This document shows positions 1-5,948 of a stretch of 8,247 nt of DNA, piece after piece. How positions within the stretch are numbered: the first letter of the stretch is position 1; the number at the start of each line of letters is the position of its first letter. The notes below the pieces were generated by a model, which was not told where the DNA came from, ran no database searches, and worked only from the letters and a program-made list of their open reading frames with translations. Made by a program: the position numbers and the translations under genes. The DNA is from a bacterium. GTDB taxonomy: Bacteria; Bacillota_I; Bacilli_A; RFN20; CAG-826. The stretch spans positions 1 through 8,247 of the forward strand of contig JAHZFY010000028.1 in the NCBI GenBank assembly GCA_019421105.1. Reading direction: 5' to 3'.

Positions 1-29
1 TGTCTCTCTTTCTTATTAATACGCTTGCA

Positions 30-49
30 ATTATAACACAAGTGTTATA
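30..49 (-). promoter_or_regulatory. Extended -10 promoter embedded in an 8-bp-arm dyad, for a gene beyond the window
   Basis: On the minus strand, positions 38 to 30 read TGTTATAAT, an exact extended -10 element (TG-n-TATAAT). No good -35 is visible about 17 bases upstream, which fits an extended -10 promoter; the start point would be near 23. The element overlaps a perfect inverted repeat, TATAACAC (32-39) and GTGTTATA (42-49), separated by AA, so a repressor could bind here. The region lies just downstream of the rpsO terminator and the minus strand then becomes purine-rich (14-1), possibly a ribosome binding site. The gene served would start outside the window; pnp often follows rpsO, but nothing here proves it. 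Confidence 0.45.
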
Positions 50-67
50 TAAATACATCTTTAATTT

Positions 68-95
68 AAAAGAAAAAAGGAGCGAACTCCTTTTT
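68..95 (-). terminator. Intrinsic terminator of rpsO
   Basis: Minus-strand stem of nine pairs (95-87 with 82-74, AAAAAGGAG/CTCCTTTTT) closed by a TTCG tetraloop (86-83) and followed by a T-rich run broken by one C (73-68). The 5' arm begins within the rpsO stop codon, so termination directly abuts the gene end. Confidence 0.85.
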
Positions 96-363
96 ATTTT
101 CTTAAACCTAATTTTGCAATTAAATGTAAGTAAGCATCACGATCAGTGCGGGATAAATAGTTTAATAATGCACGTCTTTGACCAACAAGAATCAATAATG
201 AACGACGGGATGTGTGGTCTTTGTCATGAGCTTTTAAATGAGCTGTTAAGCGATTGATTTGTTCTGTTAATAATGCAACTTGAACTTCAGTAGAACCTGT
301 GTCTTTTGGGTTTTTACCAAATTCGTTGACAATCGCTTGGATTTCATTTTTGCTTAATGCCAT
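94..363 (-). CDS. rpsO: Small ribosomal subunit protein uS15
   Basis: Ribosomal protein S15, which binds the central domain of 16S rRNA early in 30S assembly and also helps form a bridge to the 50S subunit. The 89-residue length equals the family norm and the whole protein is collinear with it: the GSTEVQ motif at 23-28, the HDKDHTSRR segment at 46-54, and a C-terminal QRRALLNYL helix. His42, Asp49 and Ser52, the residues known to contact the G-U/G-C motif of 16S rRNA, are all present; Thr51 replaces the more usual His. The ATG is preceded by a strong AGGAGGA site at 377-371. The gene has its own promoter inside the end of ribF and its own terminator, and may also receive readthrough from truB-ribF, since no terminator is seen after ribF. 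Confidence 0.98.
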   Translation of the reverse strand: MALSKNEIQAIVNEFGKNPKDTGSTEVQVALLTEQINRLTAHLKAHDKDHTSRRSLLILVGQRRALLNYLSRTDRDAYLHLIAKLGLRK

Positions 364-370
364 TGTCTTT

Positions 371-441
371 TCCTCCTATATTTTGTCTTAACTTATTCAT
401 AGAGTAGCGTTGGAGATTCGCTATTCAGCGGATAAGTCGCG
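371..441 (-). promoter_or_regulatory. Structured rpsO leader, candidate S15 autoregulatory element
   Basis: This is the untranslated leader between the predicted start point (near 441) and the rpsO ribosome binding site. In the minus-strand RNA an outer helix pairs ACUUAU (437-432) with AUAAGU (396-391). Inside it, GAAUAGCG (426-419) pairs with CGCUACUC (409-402) with a single A-C mismatch. The nine-base loop AAUCUCCAA (418-410) contains UCUCC, which can pair (one G-U) with GGAGG of the Shine-Dalgarno sequence at 376-372 and so form a pseudoknot hiding it. A competing CGCU/AGCG mini-hairpin exists at 430-419. S15 of several bacteria is known to repress its own mRNA through leader structures, by a pseudoknot in E. 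coli. The helices are seen in the sequence; regulation by S15 is inferred. Confidence 0.5.
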
Positions 442-447
442 TAATTA

Positions 448-476
448 ATATTACTATATTAAAACTATGATTGCAA
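448..476 (-). promoter_or_regulatory. rpsO promoter
   Basis: TTGCAA (476-471) and TAATAT (453-448) are separated by 17 bases, each matching the sigma-A consensus at 4 of 6 positions. The -35 box lies within the last codons of ribF (Leu-Gln) and the ribF stop codon falls in the spacer. The predicted start near 441 gives a leader of about 78 bases. Confidence 0.5.
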
Positions 477-1376
477 TTTTTTATTTGCTTTGATGAATTT
501 TTTTGCATTTTTAATATCGCTAAGAACTTGATGTTTTAATTCATCTACTGTCTCAAATTTGTGTTCTGGCCTAATGAATTCAAAAAAATAACATTCTGCT
601 TCGATATTGTCTACTTCTTGTTTAAAATCAAATAAATTGACCTCGATGATTGGCTTATCTAATTTATTTATGCTTGGATGGCATCCAACATTTGCTAATC
701 CATCATATATTTGATCATAAATTTTAACATTAACTAAATAGACACCATATTTTGGTACTACATATTGATTTACATCAAAATTGATATTTATTGTTTTAAA
801 TCCTAGTTCTCGTCCTTTTTGATATCCTTTTTTAATTGTACCACTTATGCTAAAGACATCACCTAACAACTCATTTGCGGATTTGATTTGGCCATTTGAA
901 ATATAGTCTTTAATGATTGTGGATGAAACTTTAATGCCGTCAATTGTAAGTAAAGGCATCGATATGACATTGAAGTATTTTTTTAAAAGCTCAACATCAC
1001 CTTTTCTATTTTTCCCAAAGCGAAAATCTTCACCGCAAATCAAAGTGTCAATATTTATTTTTTTTAATACTGATTGTATAAATTCTATAGGTGATAAATT
1101 CAAAAGATTTTGATTCACCTTAAGCAAAAATAAATAGTCTACACCAAGATTTTTAAACTTTTCTATCTTTTGATTTAGCGTCATAATTTGACCATTTGTC
1201 TTATATGCACTAGGCGCAGTTTCAAATGACATCACTCCAATTTTATTTTCTAATTTTTGAGCTTTATTTATTAAAGATAAATGGCCAAGATGAACTCCAT
1301 CAAAAAAGCCGATACATAAGGATAATTTTTCCTTAATTTCAACGATACTATTTAAATCAAGATTAATTACTTGCAT
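465..1376 (-). CDS. ribF: Bifunctional riboflavin kinase / FMN adenylyltransferase (FAD synthetase)
   Basis: Cytoplasmic enzyme that phosphorylates riboflavin to FMN and then adenylylates FMN to FAD. The N-terminal nucleotidyltransferase domain (about 1-165) shows GFFDGVHLGH at 23-32 with the HxGH nucleotide-binding motif, GEDFRFGKNRKGD at 115-127 and SSTIIKDYI at 151-159. The C-terminal kinase domain (about 175-300) shows GRELGFKTININ (188-199), PKYGVY (208-213), NVGCHPS (229-235) and PIIEVNLFDF (242-251), which carries the conserved Glu245. The usual PTAN motif reads KTIN here: the Thr and Asn that bind Mg-ATP remain but Pro and Ala are changed. Length (303) is close to the usual ~310. The ATG overlaps the end of truB by 14 bases and has AGAGG at 1389-1385, so translation is probably coupled to truB. 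The stop codon is TAG. Confidence 0.95.
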   Translation of the reverse strand: MQVINLDLNSIVEIKEKLSLCIGFFDGVHLGHLSLINKAQKLENKIGVMSFETAPSAYKTNGQIMTLNQKIEKFKNLGVDYLFLLKVNQNLLNLSPIEFIQSVLKKINIDTLICGEDFRFGKNRKGDVELLKKYFNVISMPLLTIDGIKVSSTIIKDYISNGQIKSANELLGDVFSISGTIKKGYQKGRELGFKTININFDVNQYVVPKYGVYLVNVKIYDQIYDGLANVGCHPSINKLDKPIIEVNLFDFKQEVDNIEAECYFFEFIRPEHKFETVDELKHQVLSDIKNAKKFIKANKKLQS

Positions 1377-2220
1377 TGGAAAAGCCTCTTAAAACTTTAT
1401 ATCTATTTCCTTCATCTTTTTCATAAATCGCTAATAAAGTTTTATTTCTATTGAATACTGCGACTATTTTTTCATCGACATTTAAAAATATTTTTTGTCC
1501 GTTTTTAATTTTATTTTGAATCATTTCATCTACATAGACGCATTTCATAAATTTTAAACATTCATGAAAAGGAATGATTTTTGATTCGTCTAAAGTATTA
1601 AAATCACAAGCATTATTTAATAAATAATTACCAACTTTAATTCTTTGTAAATCTAATAAATGACCAACCGTATCTAGTCTTTCTGCGATTAATTCACCTA
1701 ACGTTCTAATATATGTACCTTTAGAAACATGACACATAAAAGTTATTGTATTTTGATCAAAATTCAACAATTGAATATCAAAAACTTCAATTTCTTTTGG
1801 TTTTCTTTTAACTTCTATTCCTTCTCGAGCGTATTTATATAAAGGAAGACCATCAACTTTGATCGCTGAATACATTGGGGGTAGTTGTTCTTGTTTTCCA
1901 ATCAATGATTTAAAAACTATCTCTATATCTTCTTTAGTTAATTTTTTAACTTTTGAAGTTTCCACTACATCGCCTTTTAAATCACCAGTCGTAGTTTTTT
2001 CACCAAGTTTTAACCTAGCAATGTAAATTTTATCAAATGATTCAATGAATTGACCAATTTTAGTGGCTTCATTTATCAAAATAACTAATAAGCCAGTTGC
2101 AAATGGATCAAGCGTGCCACAATGACCAATTTTTTTGACTTTAAGCAAATGTTTTATTTTTGTGCAAACATCTTGCGATGTCCAGTCTTTAGGTTTATTA
2201 AATAAAATTATTCCATCCAT
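1363..2220 (-). CDS. truB: tRNA pseudouridine(55) synthase
   Basis: Converts U55 in the T-loop of tRNAs to pseudouridine. Family motifs appear in order: NKPKDWTSQD at 8-17, GHCGTLDPFATGLL at 32-45 with catalytic Asp38, LGEKTTTGD at 72-80, QLPPMYSAIKVDG at 112-124, YKYAREG at 128-134, and SKGTYIRTLGE at 176-186. The remaining C-terminus (about 235-285) looks like a short PUA-like region; at 285 residues the protein is slightly shorter than the ~305-314 of B. subtilis and E. coli. It is the first gene of a minus-strand unit with ribF, diverging from the ttcA-GNAT gene 40 bases away. The ribosome binding site is weak (GAAGTGA at 2235-2229), unlike the strong sites of the upstream operon. Confidence 0.96.
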   Translation of the reverse strand: MDGIILFNKPKDWTSQDVCTKIKHLLKVKKIGHCGTLDPFATGLLVILINEATKIGQFIESFDKIYIARLKLGEKTTTGDLKGDVVETSKVKKLTKEDIEIVFKSLIGKQEQLPPMYSAIKVDGLPLYKYAREGIEVKRKPKEIEVFDIQLLNFDQNTITFMCHVSKGTYIRTLGELIAERLDTVGHLLDLQRIKVGNYLLNNACDFNTLDESKIIPFHECLKFMKCVYVDEMIQNKIKNGQKIFLNVDEKIVAVFNRNKTLLAIYEKDEGNRYKVLRGFSNASN

Positions 2221-2241
2221 ACTTTATTTCACTTCATTAAA

Positions 2242-2270
2242 ATAATATAATTATTTCATTATGAAAGCAA
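2242..2270 (-). promoter_or_regulatory. Probable truB-ribF promoter
   Basis: Minus-strand TTGCTT (2270-2265) and TATTAT (2247-2242) are 17 bases apart, matching 3 of 6 and 5 of 6 consensus positions. The predicted start lies near 2235, about 15 bases before the truB ATG. An overlapping TATATT (2249-2244) is an alternative -10. The elements overlap the divergent -10 box of the plus-strand gene, so the two promoters may compete. Confidence 0.35.
2246..2251 (+). promoter_or_regulatory. -10 box of the ttcA-GNAT gene
   Basis: Perfect TATAAT ending nine bases before the ATG at 2261, placing transcription start near 2258 and making the mRNA leaderless or nearly so. The best -35 at a 17-base spacing is poor (TTTATT, 2223-2228). 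The box sits in an AT-only dyad, AATAAT (2241-2246) and ATTATT (2250-2255). No Shine-Dalgarno sequence is visible before the ATG, consistent with leaderless translation. Confidence 0.45.
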
Positions 2271-3454
2271 TTAGAACCATTTTAGCTTGCATTAGAAAAG
2301 CAGACCAAACATATAATCTATTTAACCATGGCGACAAAGTCATCCTTGGTTTATCAGGTGGAAAAGATAGCATCGCTTTGCTATATTGTTTAAATTTATA
2401 TAAAAAATTCTCTCATACTAATTTTGTTGTTCAACCTGTTTTTTTAGATTTAGGGTTTGGTAATCCTCATATTGAGGAGATGAAGTCTTTTTGCAAAAAC
2501 TTAGGTTACGACCTTTTAGTGGAAGATTGTAAAGACGTCTATAAGATATTAAAAATTCAACAAGAAAGACAAAGCCTATCTCATCTTCCTTGTTCGATTT
2601 GTTCAAAAATGAAAAAGGCAGCGATCAATAATGTCGCTAAAAGATTAAACTTCAATAAAGTTGCATTCGCCCATCATGTCGATGATGCTTTAGAAACTTT
2701 ATTTATGAATATGATATACGGTGCAAGATTTGCGACCTTTTCTCCAAAGATGGAATTAAAAAGAGTGGGTCTAGTTTTTATTAGGCCTTTTGCAAAAGTG
2801 CATGAAAAAGATATTGTTAGATTAATGAAAGAGGAAAACCTAACTATTTTCCCTTCTAATTGCCCTGCTGATAAAAAAACAAGTCGTGAAGATATCAAAT
2901 TGTTATTGAATAATATTAAAAAACAATATCCTTCTAGTGAAGATAACTTTGTTAGTGCTTTAAATAATTATCAACAATTAGACTTATGGGGAAATGAAAT
3001 ATATTATCAAATAAATCAAAAAGGATTAACCTTAAAACCTGTCATCACCTCAAAAGATAAATTTTATGAAATGACTATTAGAAATGAAGTGTTTATCAAA
3101 GAACAAAATATCAATCCTAAATTTGAATATGTGGAAGATGATGAATTTCAAGCTGAATCATTTTTAATTATGCTAAACGATAAACCAATTGGTTGCATCA
3201 GATATATAAAATCAGAAAAAGAAATACTCATCCAAAGATTTGCGATATTAAAAAAATATCGTAATAAAGGATATGGAAAATTAACTTTAGGTTTTTTAAT
3301 CGATTTTTTAAAAACAAAATACACTCCTACTACTTTGATAATTAAATCACAATATCAAGCAAGATACTTTTATGAAAAACTAGGATTTAAAACTATTGAT
3401 AAACCTTTTATCAAAGCAAAAATCAAACATGTGAAAATGACAAAAGATGTATAA
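2261..3454 (+). CDS. TtcA-family tRNA thiolation PP-loop ATPase fused to a C-terminal GNAT acyltransferase domain
   Basis: Residues 1 to about 240 match the TtcA family, which uses ATP and a [4Fe-4S] cluster to make 2-thiocytidine at tRNA position 32. Visible are the PP-loop SGGKDS (32-37), PCSIC (110-114) with the C111xxC114 pair, AHHVDDALET (137-146), IRPF (174-177), and a third cysteine in SNCP (Cys201), the expected cluster ligands. Residues about 255-397 form a GNAT domain resembling the ElaA/YjcF group: IRNEVFIKEQ (273-282), the acyl-CoA motif RNKGYG (334-339), YFYEKLGF (369-376) and an IKHVKM end (388-393). TtcA of E. coli is 311 residues without such a domain. The ORF is uninterrupted, and the start fits the TtcA N-terminus directly before the PP-loop. 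It is the only plus-strand gene, interrupting rbfA-truB. The thiolase call is firm at family level; the GNAT substrate is unknown. Confidence 0.9.
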   Translation: MKAIRTILACIRKADQTYNLFNHGDKVILGLSGGKDSIALLYCLNLYKKFSHTNFVVQPVFLDLGFGNPHIEEMKSFCKNLGYDLLVEDCKDVYKILKIQQERQSLSHLPCSICSKMKKAAINNVAKRLNFNKVAFAHHVDDALETLFMNMIYGARFATFSPKMELKRVGLVFIRPFAKVHEKDIVRLMKEENLTIFPSNCPADKKTSREDIKLLLNNIKKQYPSSEDNFVSALNNYQQLDLWGNEIYYQINQKGLTLKPVITSKDKFYEMTIRNEVFIKEQNINPKFEYVEDDEFQAESFLIMLNDKPIGCIRYIKSEKEILIQRFAILKKYRNKGYGKLTLGFLIDFLKTKYTPTTLIIKSQYQARYFYEKLGFKTIDKPFIKAKIKHVKMTKDV

Positions 3455-3476
3455 AAAACGCTCCGTTATCGGAGCA
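3453..3476. terminator. Terminator shared by the convergent rbfA operon and ttcA-GNAT gene
   Basis: A GC-rich hairpin, GCTCCG (3460-3465) and CGGAGC (3470-3475) with a four-base loop, lies between two convergent stop codons. On the minus strand it is followed by G and six Ts (3459-3453), a good intrinsic terminator for the rimP-rbfA operon. On the plus strand the following sequence (ATTTAGTTTAATT) is a poorer U-tract, so termination of the fusion gene is probably weaker. The minus-strand T-run overlaps the stop codon of the fusion gene. Confidence 0.8.
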
Positions 3477-3482
3477 TTTAGT

Positions 3483-3827
3483 TTAATTATTAGCTTTTTT
3501 GATTAACTCATCGAGCTTTTCAGCTTTTAAATAAGTATCATCGTAAACAAAAGTTAGTTCAGGTACTCTTCTTGTGTCCATGCGTTTTGCAAGTTGAGTT
3601 CTAATAAATCCTTTCGATTTATTTAAAACTTCCATCCCTTCTTTGACTTGATTTTGATCAAAAAAGGAGACGTAAACTTTTGCATGTGACAAGTCATTTG
3701 TCACTTTTACTTCAGGAATAGAAACAAAACCTAAATGTGGATTTTTTAAGTCAAATTGAATAATTTCAGATAGGTTACGAGAAATTAAGGCTTGCAATCT
3801 AAAAACTTTATTTGAATTAGAATTCAT
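3483..3827 (-). CDS. rbfA: 30S ribosome-binding factor A
   Basis: Small KH-fold protein needed for late 30S maturation and 16S rRNA 5'-end processing. It is 114 residues, the usual size. Family features are RLQALISRNLSEII at 10-23, NPHLGFVSIPEVKVTNDLSHAKVYVS within 29-54, the SKGFIRTQLAKRM stretch at 71-83 (the interrupted-KH kink, with SKG in place of the more common AKG), and a final RRVPELTFVYDDT at 86-98. Its ATG shares a base with the infB stop codon (TAATG at 3829-3825), implying translational coupling, and GAGG of the infB end serves as ribosome binding site. It is the last gene before the operon terminator. Confidence 0.96.
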   Translation of the reverse strand: MNSNSNKVFRLQALISRNLSEIIQFDLKNPHLGFVSIPEVKVTNDLSHAKVYVSFFDQNQVKEGMEVLNKSKGFIRTQLAKRMDTRRVPELTFVYDDTYLKAEKLDELIKKANN

Positions 3828-5656
3828 TACTTACTTTCCTCAACCATCTCATATCCTTCAATGACATCATATTCTTTAACATCGTTAAAGTTTTCGATTA
3901 AAATACCACATTCAAAACCAAACTTAACTTCTTTTGCTTGGTCTTTTCCTCTTTGTAAAGATGCAATTTTTCCTTCATAAATAACAATACCTTCACGCAT
4001 GACACGAATTAAGGAATTGTCTTTGATAACACCTTCCGTAACCATACAACCAGCGATTGTTCCAAGTCTAGAAACTTTAAATAATTGTCTAATTTCAGCT
4101 TGGCCGGTTACTTTTTCCACCATGACAGGTTTTAACATACCCTTAGCAGCGGCTTCAATTTCTTCTAATAGAGCATAAATGATTCTATGAAGTCTAATTT
4201 CAACTTTTTCTTCTAAAGCTTTCGCTCTAGTTTTGGCATCAGGTCTAACATTAAAACCATAGATAATTGCAGAAGATGCACTAGCTAACAAAACATCAGA
4301 TTCAGTAATCGCAACAGATGTAGCACGAATAACATTGATTCTAACGTTTTCAACATTAATTTTTCCTAAAGATGCTTTAACAGCTTCCGCGCTACCTGTA
4401 GAATCAGCTTTCAAAACGATGTTAATCGATTGTATTTCGCCTTCTTTTTTAAGGTTGAATAAATCTTCTAAAGTAGCCGCAGATGTAGCTTTTTTCTCTT
4501 TTGCATCTTTTAATTGTTTTCTTCTTAAAGCAATTTCACGAGCTTCTTTTTCTGTATCAAAAGCCATGAAATGATCACCAGCTTGAGGAACTTCACTCAA
4601 GCCAATGACACTGACAGGAGTGGCTGGAACAGCGGTTTGTAAAACTTTTTTATGTTCATTAGTCATTCTTCTAACTTTACCATAGCAAGTTCCAACAACT
4701 AAATGGTCTCCAGTTTTTAAACTACCATTTTGAATCAATAAGGTTGCTTTAGGTCCTTCTTGTTTATCTAATTCAGCTTCTAAAACGATACCAAGAGCGT
4801 ATCTATTTGGGTTAGCTTTTAATTCTTTTAATTCCGCAACTAGAATAATGGCTTCTAATAATTTATCAATATTTTGTCTTTTCTTTGCAGAAATTTCAAC
4901 GCTGACACAATCACCGCCGAATTCTTCAACAACGATATTATGAGCCATCAATTCATTTTTAACTTTAGATGGGTCTGCACCAGGTTTATCAATTTTATTG
5001 ATAGCAACAATAATTGGAACGCCTGCAGCATTAGCGTGGTCAATTGCTTCAATTGTTTGTGGCATGACGCCATCATCAGCCGCCACCACTAATACAACGA
5101 TATCAGTAACTGCAGCGCCTCTACTTCTCATCGCAGTGAAAGCTTCGTGTCCTGGAGTATCGATGAAAGTGATTTTATGTCCGTTGATTTCTTTTTGATA
5201 AGCACCAATTTCTTGAGAAATTCCACCTACTTCATAATCGACTAAATTAGAATCTCTAATCGCGTCGATCAATGTTGTTTTACCATGGTCAACGTGCCCC
5301 ATAATAGTAACAACTGGGGCTCTTTCAACCAAATCTTTTGGATCATCTTTAATTTCTAATTCTTCAAAATTTTCAGCTTCAACTAAAACTTTCTTTTGAA
5401 AATCATATCCAAATTCTAAACAAATAGTTCCAATTTTTTCATCATCTAACAAGGTGTTAATTGTCATCATTTGCCCTTTTAAGAAAAAGTATTTAATGAT
5501 ATCGCGAGGTAAAACATTTAAACTTTTTGCTAATTCCCCAACAGAAATAACGCCAGTGTAAACAAATACACCATTATTTACTTTGGAACTAGATTTATTA
5601 GATGATACCTTAGTAGAAACATTAACTTTTCTATCAAATACTGGTTTTTTTGCCAT
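3827..5656 (-). CDS. infB: Translation initiation factor IF-2
   Basis: GTPase that brings formyl-Met-tRNA to the 30S subunit and promotes subunit joining. After a short Lys/Ser-rich leader (1-30) comes an IF2N domain (about 36-90). The G domain follows with P-loop GHVDHGKT (120-127), DTPGH (166-170) including catalytic His170, NKID (220-223) and SAK (256-258). Domains II, III and the initiator-tRNA-binding C-terminal domain follow, the last with GCMVTEGVI and FECGILIENFNDV. At 609 residues it is short (B. subtilis about 716, E. coli 890) because the N-terminal extension is minimal, as in Mollicutes. Switch I reads GGISQEIGAYQ (144-154) where GGITQHIGAYQ is typical: the Mg-binding Thr is a Ser and His is Glu. 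AAGGTGG at 5667-5661 precedes the ATG. No ylxQ gene separates it from rnpM. Confidence 0.97.
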   Translation of the reverse strand: MAKKPVFDRKVNVSTKVSSNKSSSKVNNGVFVYTGVISVGELAKSLNVLPRDIIKYFFLKGQMMTINTLLDDEKIGTICLEFGYDFQKKVLVEAENFEELEIKDDPKDLVERAPVVTIMGHVDHGKTTLIDAIRDSNLVDYEVGGISQEIGAYQKEINGHKITFIDTPGHEAFTAMRSRGAAVTDIVVLVVAADDGVMPQTIEAIDHANAAGVPIIVAINKIDKPGADPSKVKNELMAHNIVVEEFGGDCVSVEISAKKRQNIDKLLEAIILVAELKELKANPNRYALGIVLEAELDKQEGPKATLLIQNGSLKTGDHLVVGTCYGKVRRMTNEHKKVLQTAVPATPVSVIGLSEVPQAGDHFMAFDTEKEAREIALRRKQLKDAKEKKATSAATLEDLFNLKKEGEIQSINIVLKADSTGSAEAVKASLGKINVENVRINVIRATSVAITESDVLLASASSAIIYGFNVRPDAKTRAKALEEKVEIRLHRIIYALLEEIEAAAKGMLKPVMVEKVTGQAEIRQLFKVSRLGTIAGCMVTEGVIKDNSLIRVMREGIVIYEGKIASLQRGKDQAKEVKFGFECGILIENFNDVKEYDVIEGYEMVEESK

Positions 5657-5678
5657 ATATCCACCTTCTTTCTTATAT

Positions 5679-5948
5679 TTACTTATTAATTAATTCATTA
5701 ATTTCATCATAAACTTCTTGCTTGATTTCGCATTTTAATGCTTTGTTAAGCATTCTTTTTTTGATGACTATATTCACCATGGAGGCATCTTTTTTAAGAT
5801 ACGCTCCACGGCCTTTAATATTTTGATCTACATCAACAACGACTTGACCATCACAAGTTTTAACAATTCTTAATAGACAACTTCTATCTAATAGTTCTTT
5901 TGTCGGCAATGCTTTTCTTAAAACGATTTTTTTATTAGTTGTTGTCAT
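5679..5948 (-). CDS. rnpM: RNase P modulator RnpM (YlxR family)
   Basis: Small basic RNA-binding protein; B. subtilis YlxR has been renamed RnpM after it was found to bind RNase P RNA and reduce its activity. The family signature is clear: KKIVLRKALPTKELL near the N-terminus, then LLRIVK, VVVDVDQNIKGRGAYLKKD (the DP.GK..GRGAYL motif), and a basic ending. The CV or CVxC that normally follows RK is absent, replaced by AL. I start it at ATG 5948 (89 residues, family-typical), overlapping nusA by 14 bases. Reading on to an in-frame ATG at 5993 would add only MTTMSTMTNTMSITT, which is the shifted reading of nusA's Asp/Tyr codons. Initiation is probably coupled to nusA termination; only a weak GAG lies upstream. 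Confidence 0.88.
   Translation of the reverse strand: MTTTNKKIVLRKALPTKELLDRSCLLRIVKTCDGQVVVDVDQNIKGRGAYLKKDASMVNIVIKKRMLNKALKCEIKQEVYDEINELINK

Noticed and set aside
42..257. Plus-strand 71-residue ORF
   Set aside because: It runs antisense through the rpsO terminator and the rpsO coding region; no recognisable domain.
2260..3454. Possibility that the TtcA-GNAT join is a frameshift or sequencing artefact
   Set aside because: A single frame runs from start to stop with a plausible linker (about 240-255) and both domains complete; no stop codon or base-run slip is visible at the junction.
4335..5198. Plus-strand ORFs opposite infB (4335-4574, 4874-5092, 4998-5198)
   Set aside because: Shadows of the firmly identified infB frame.
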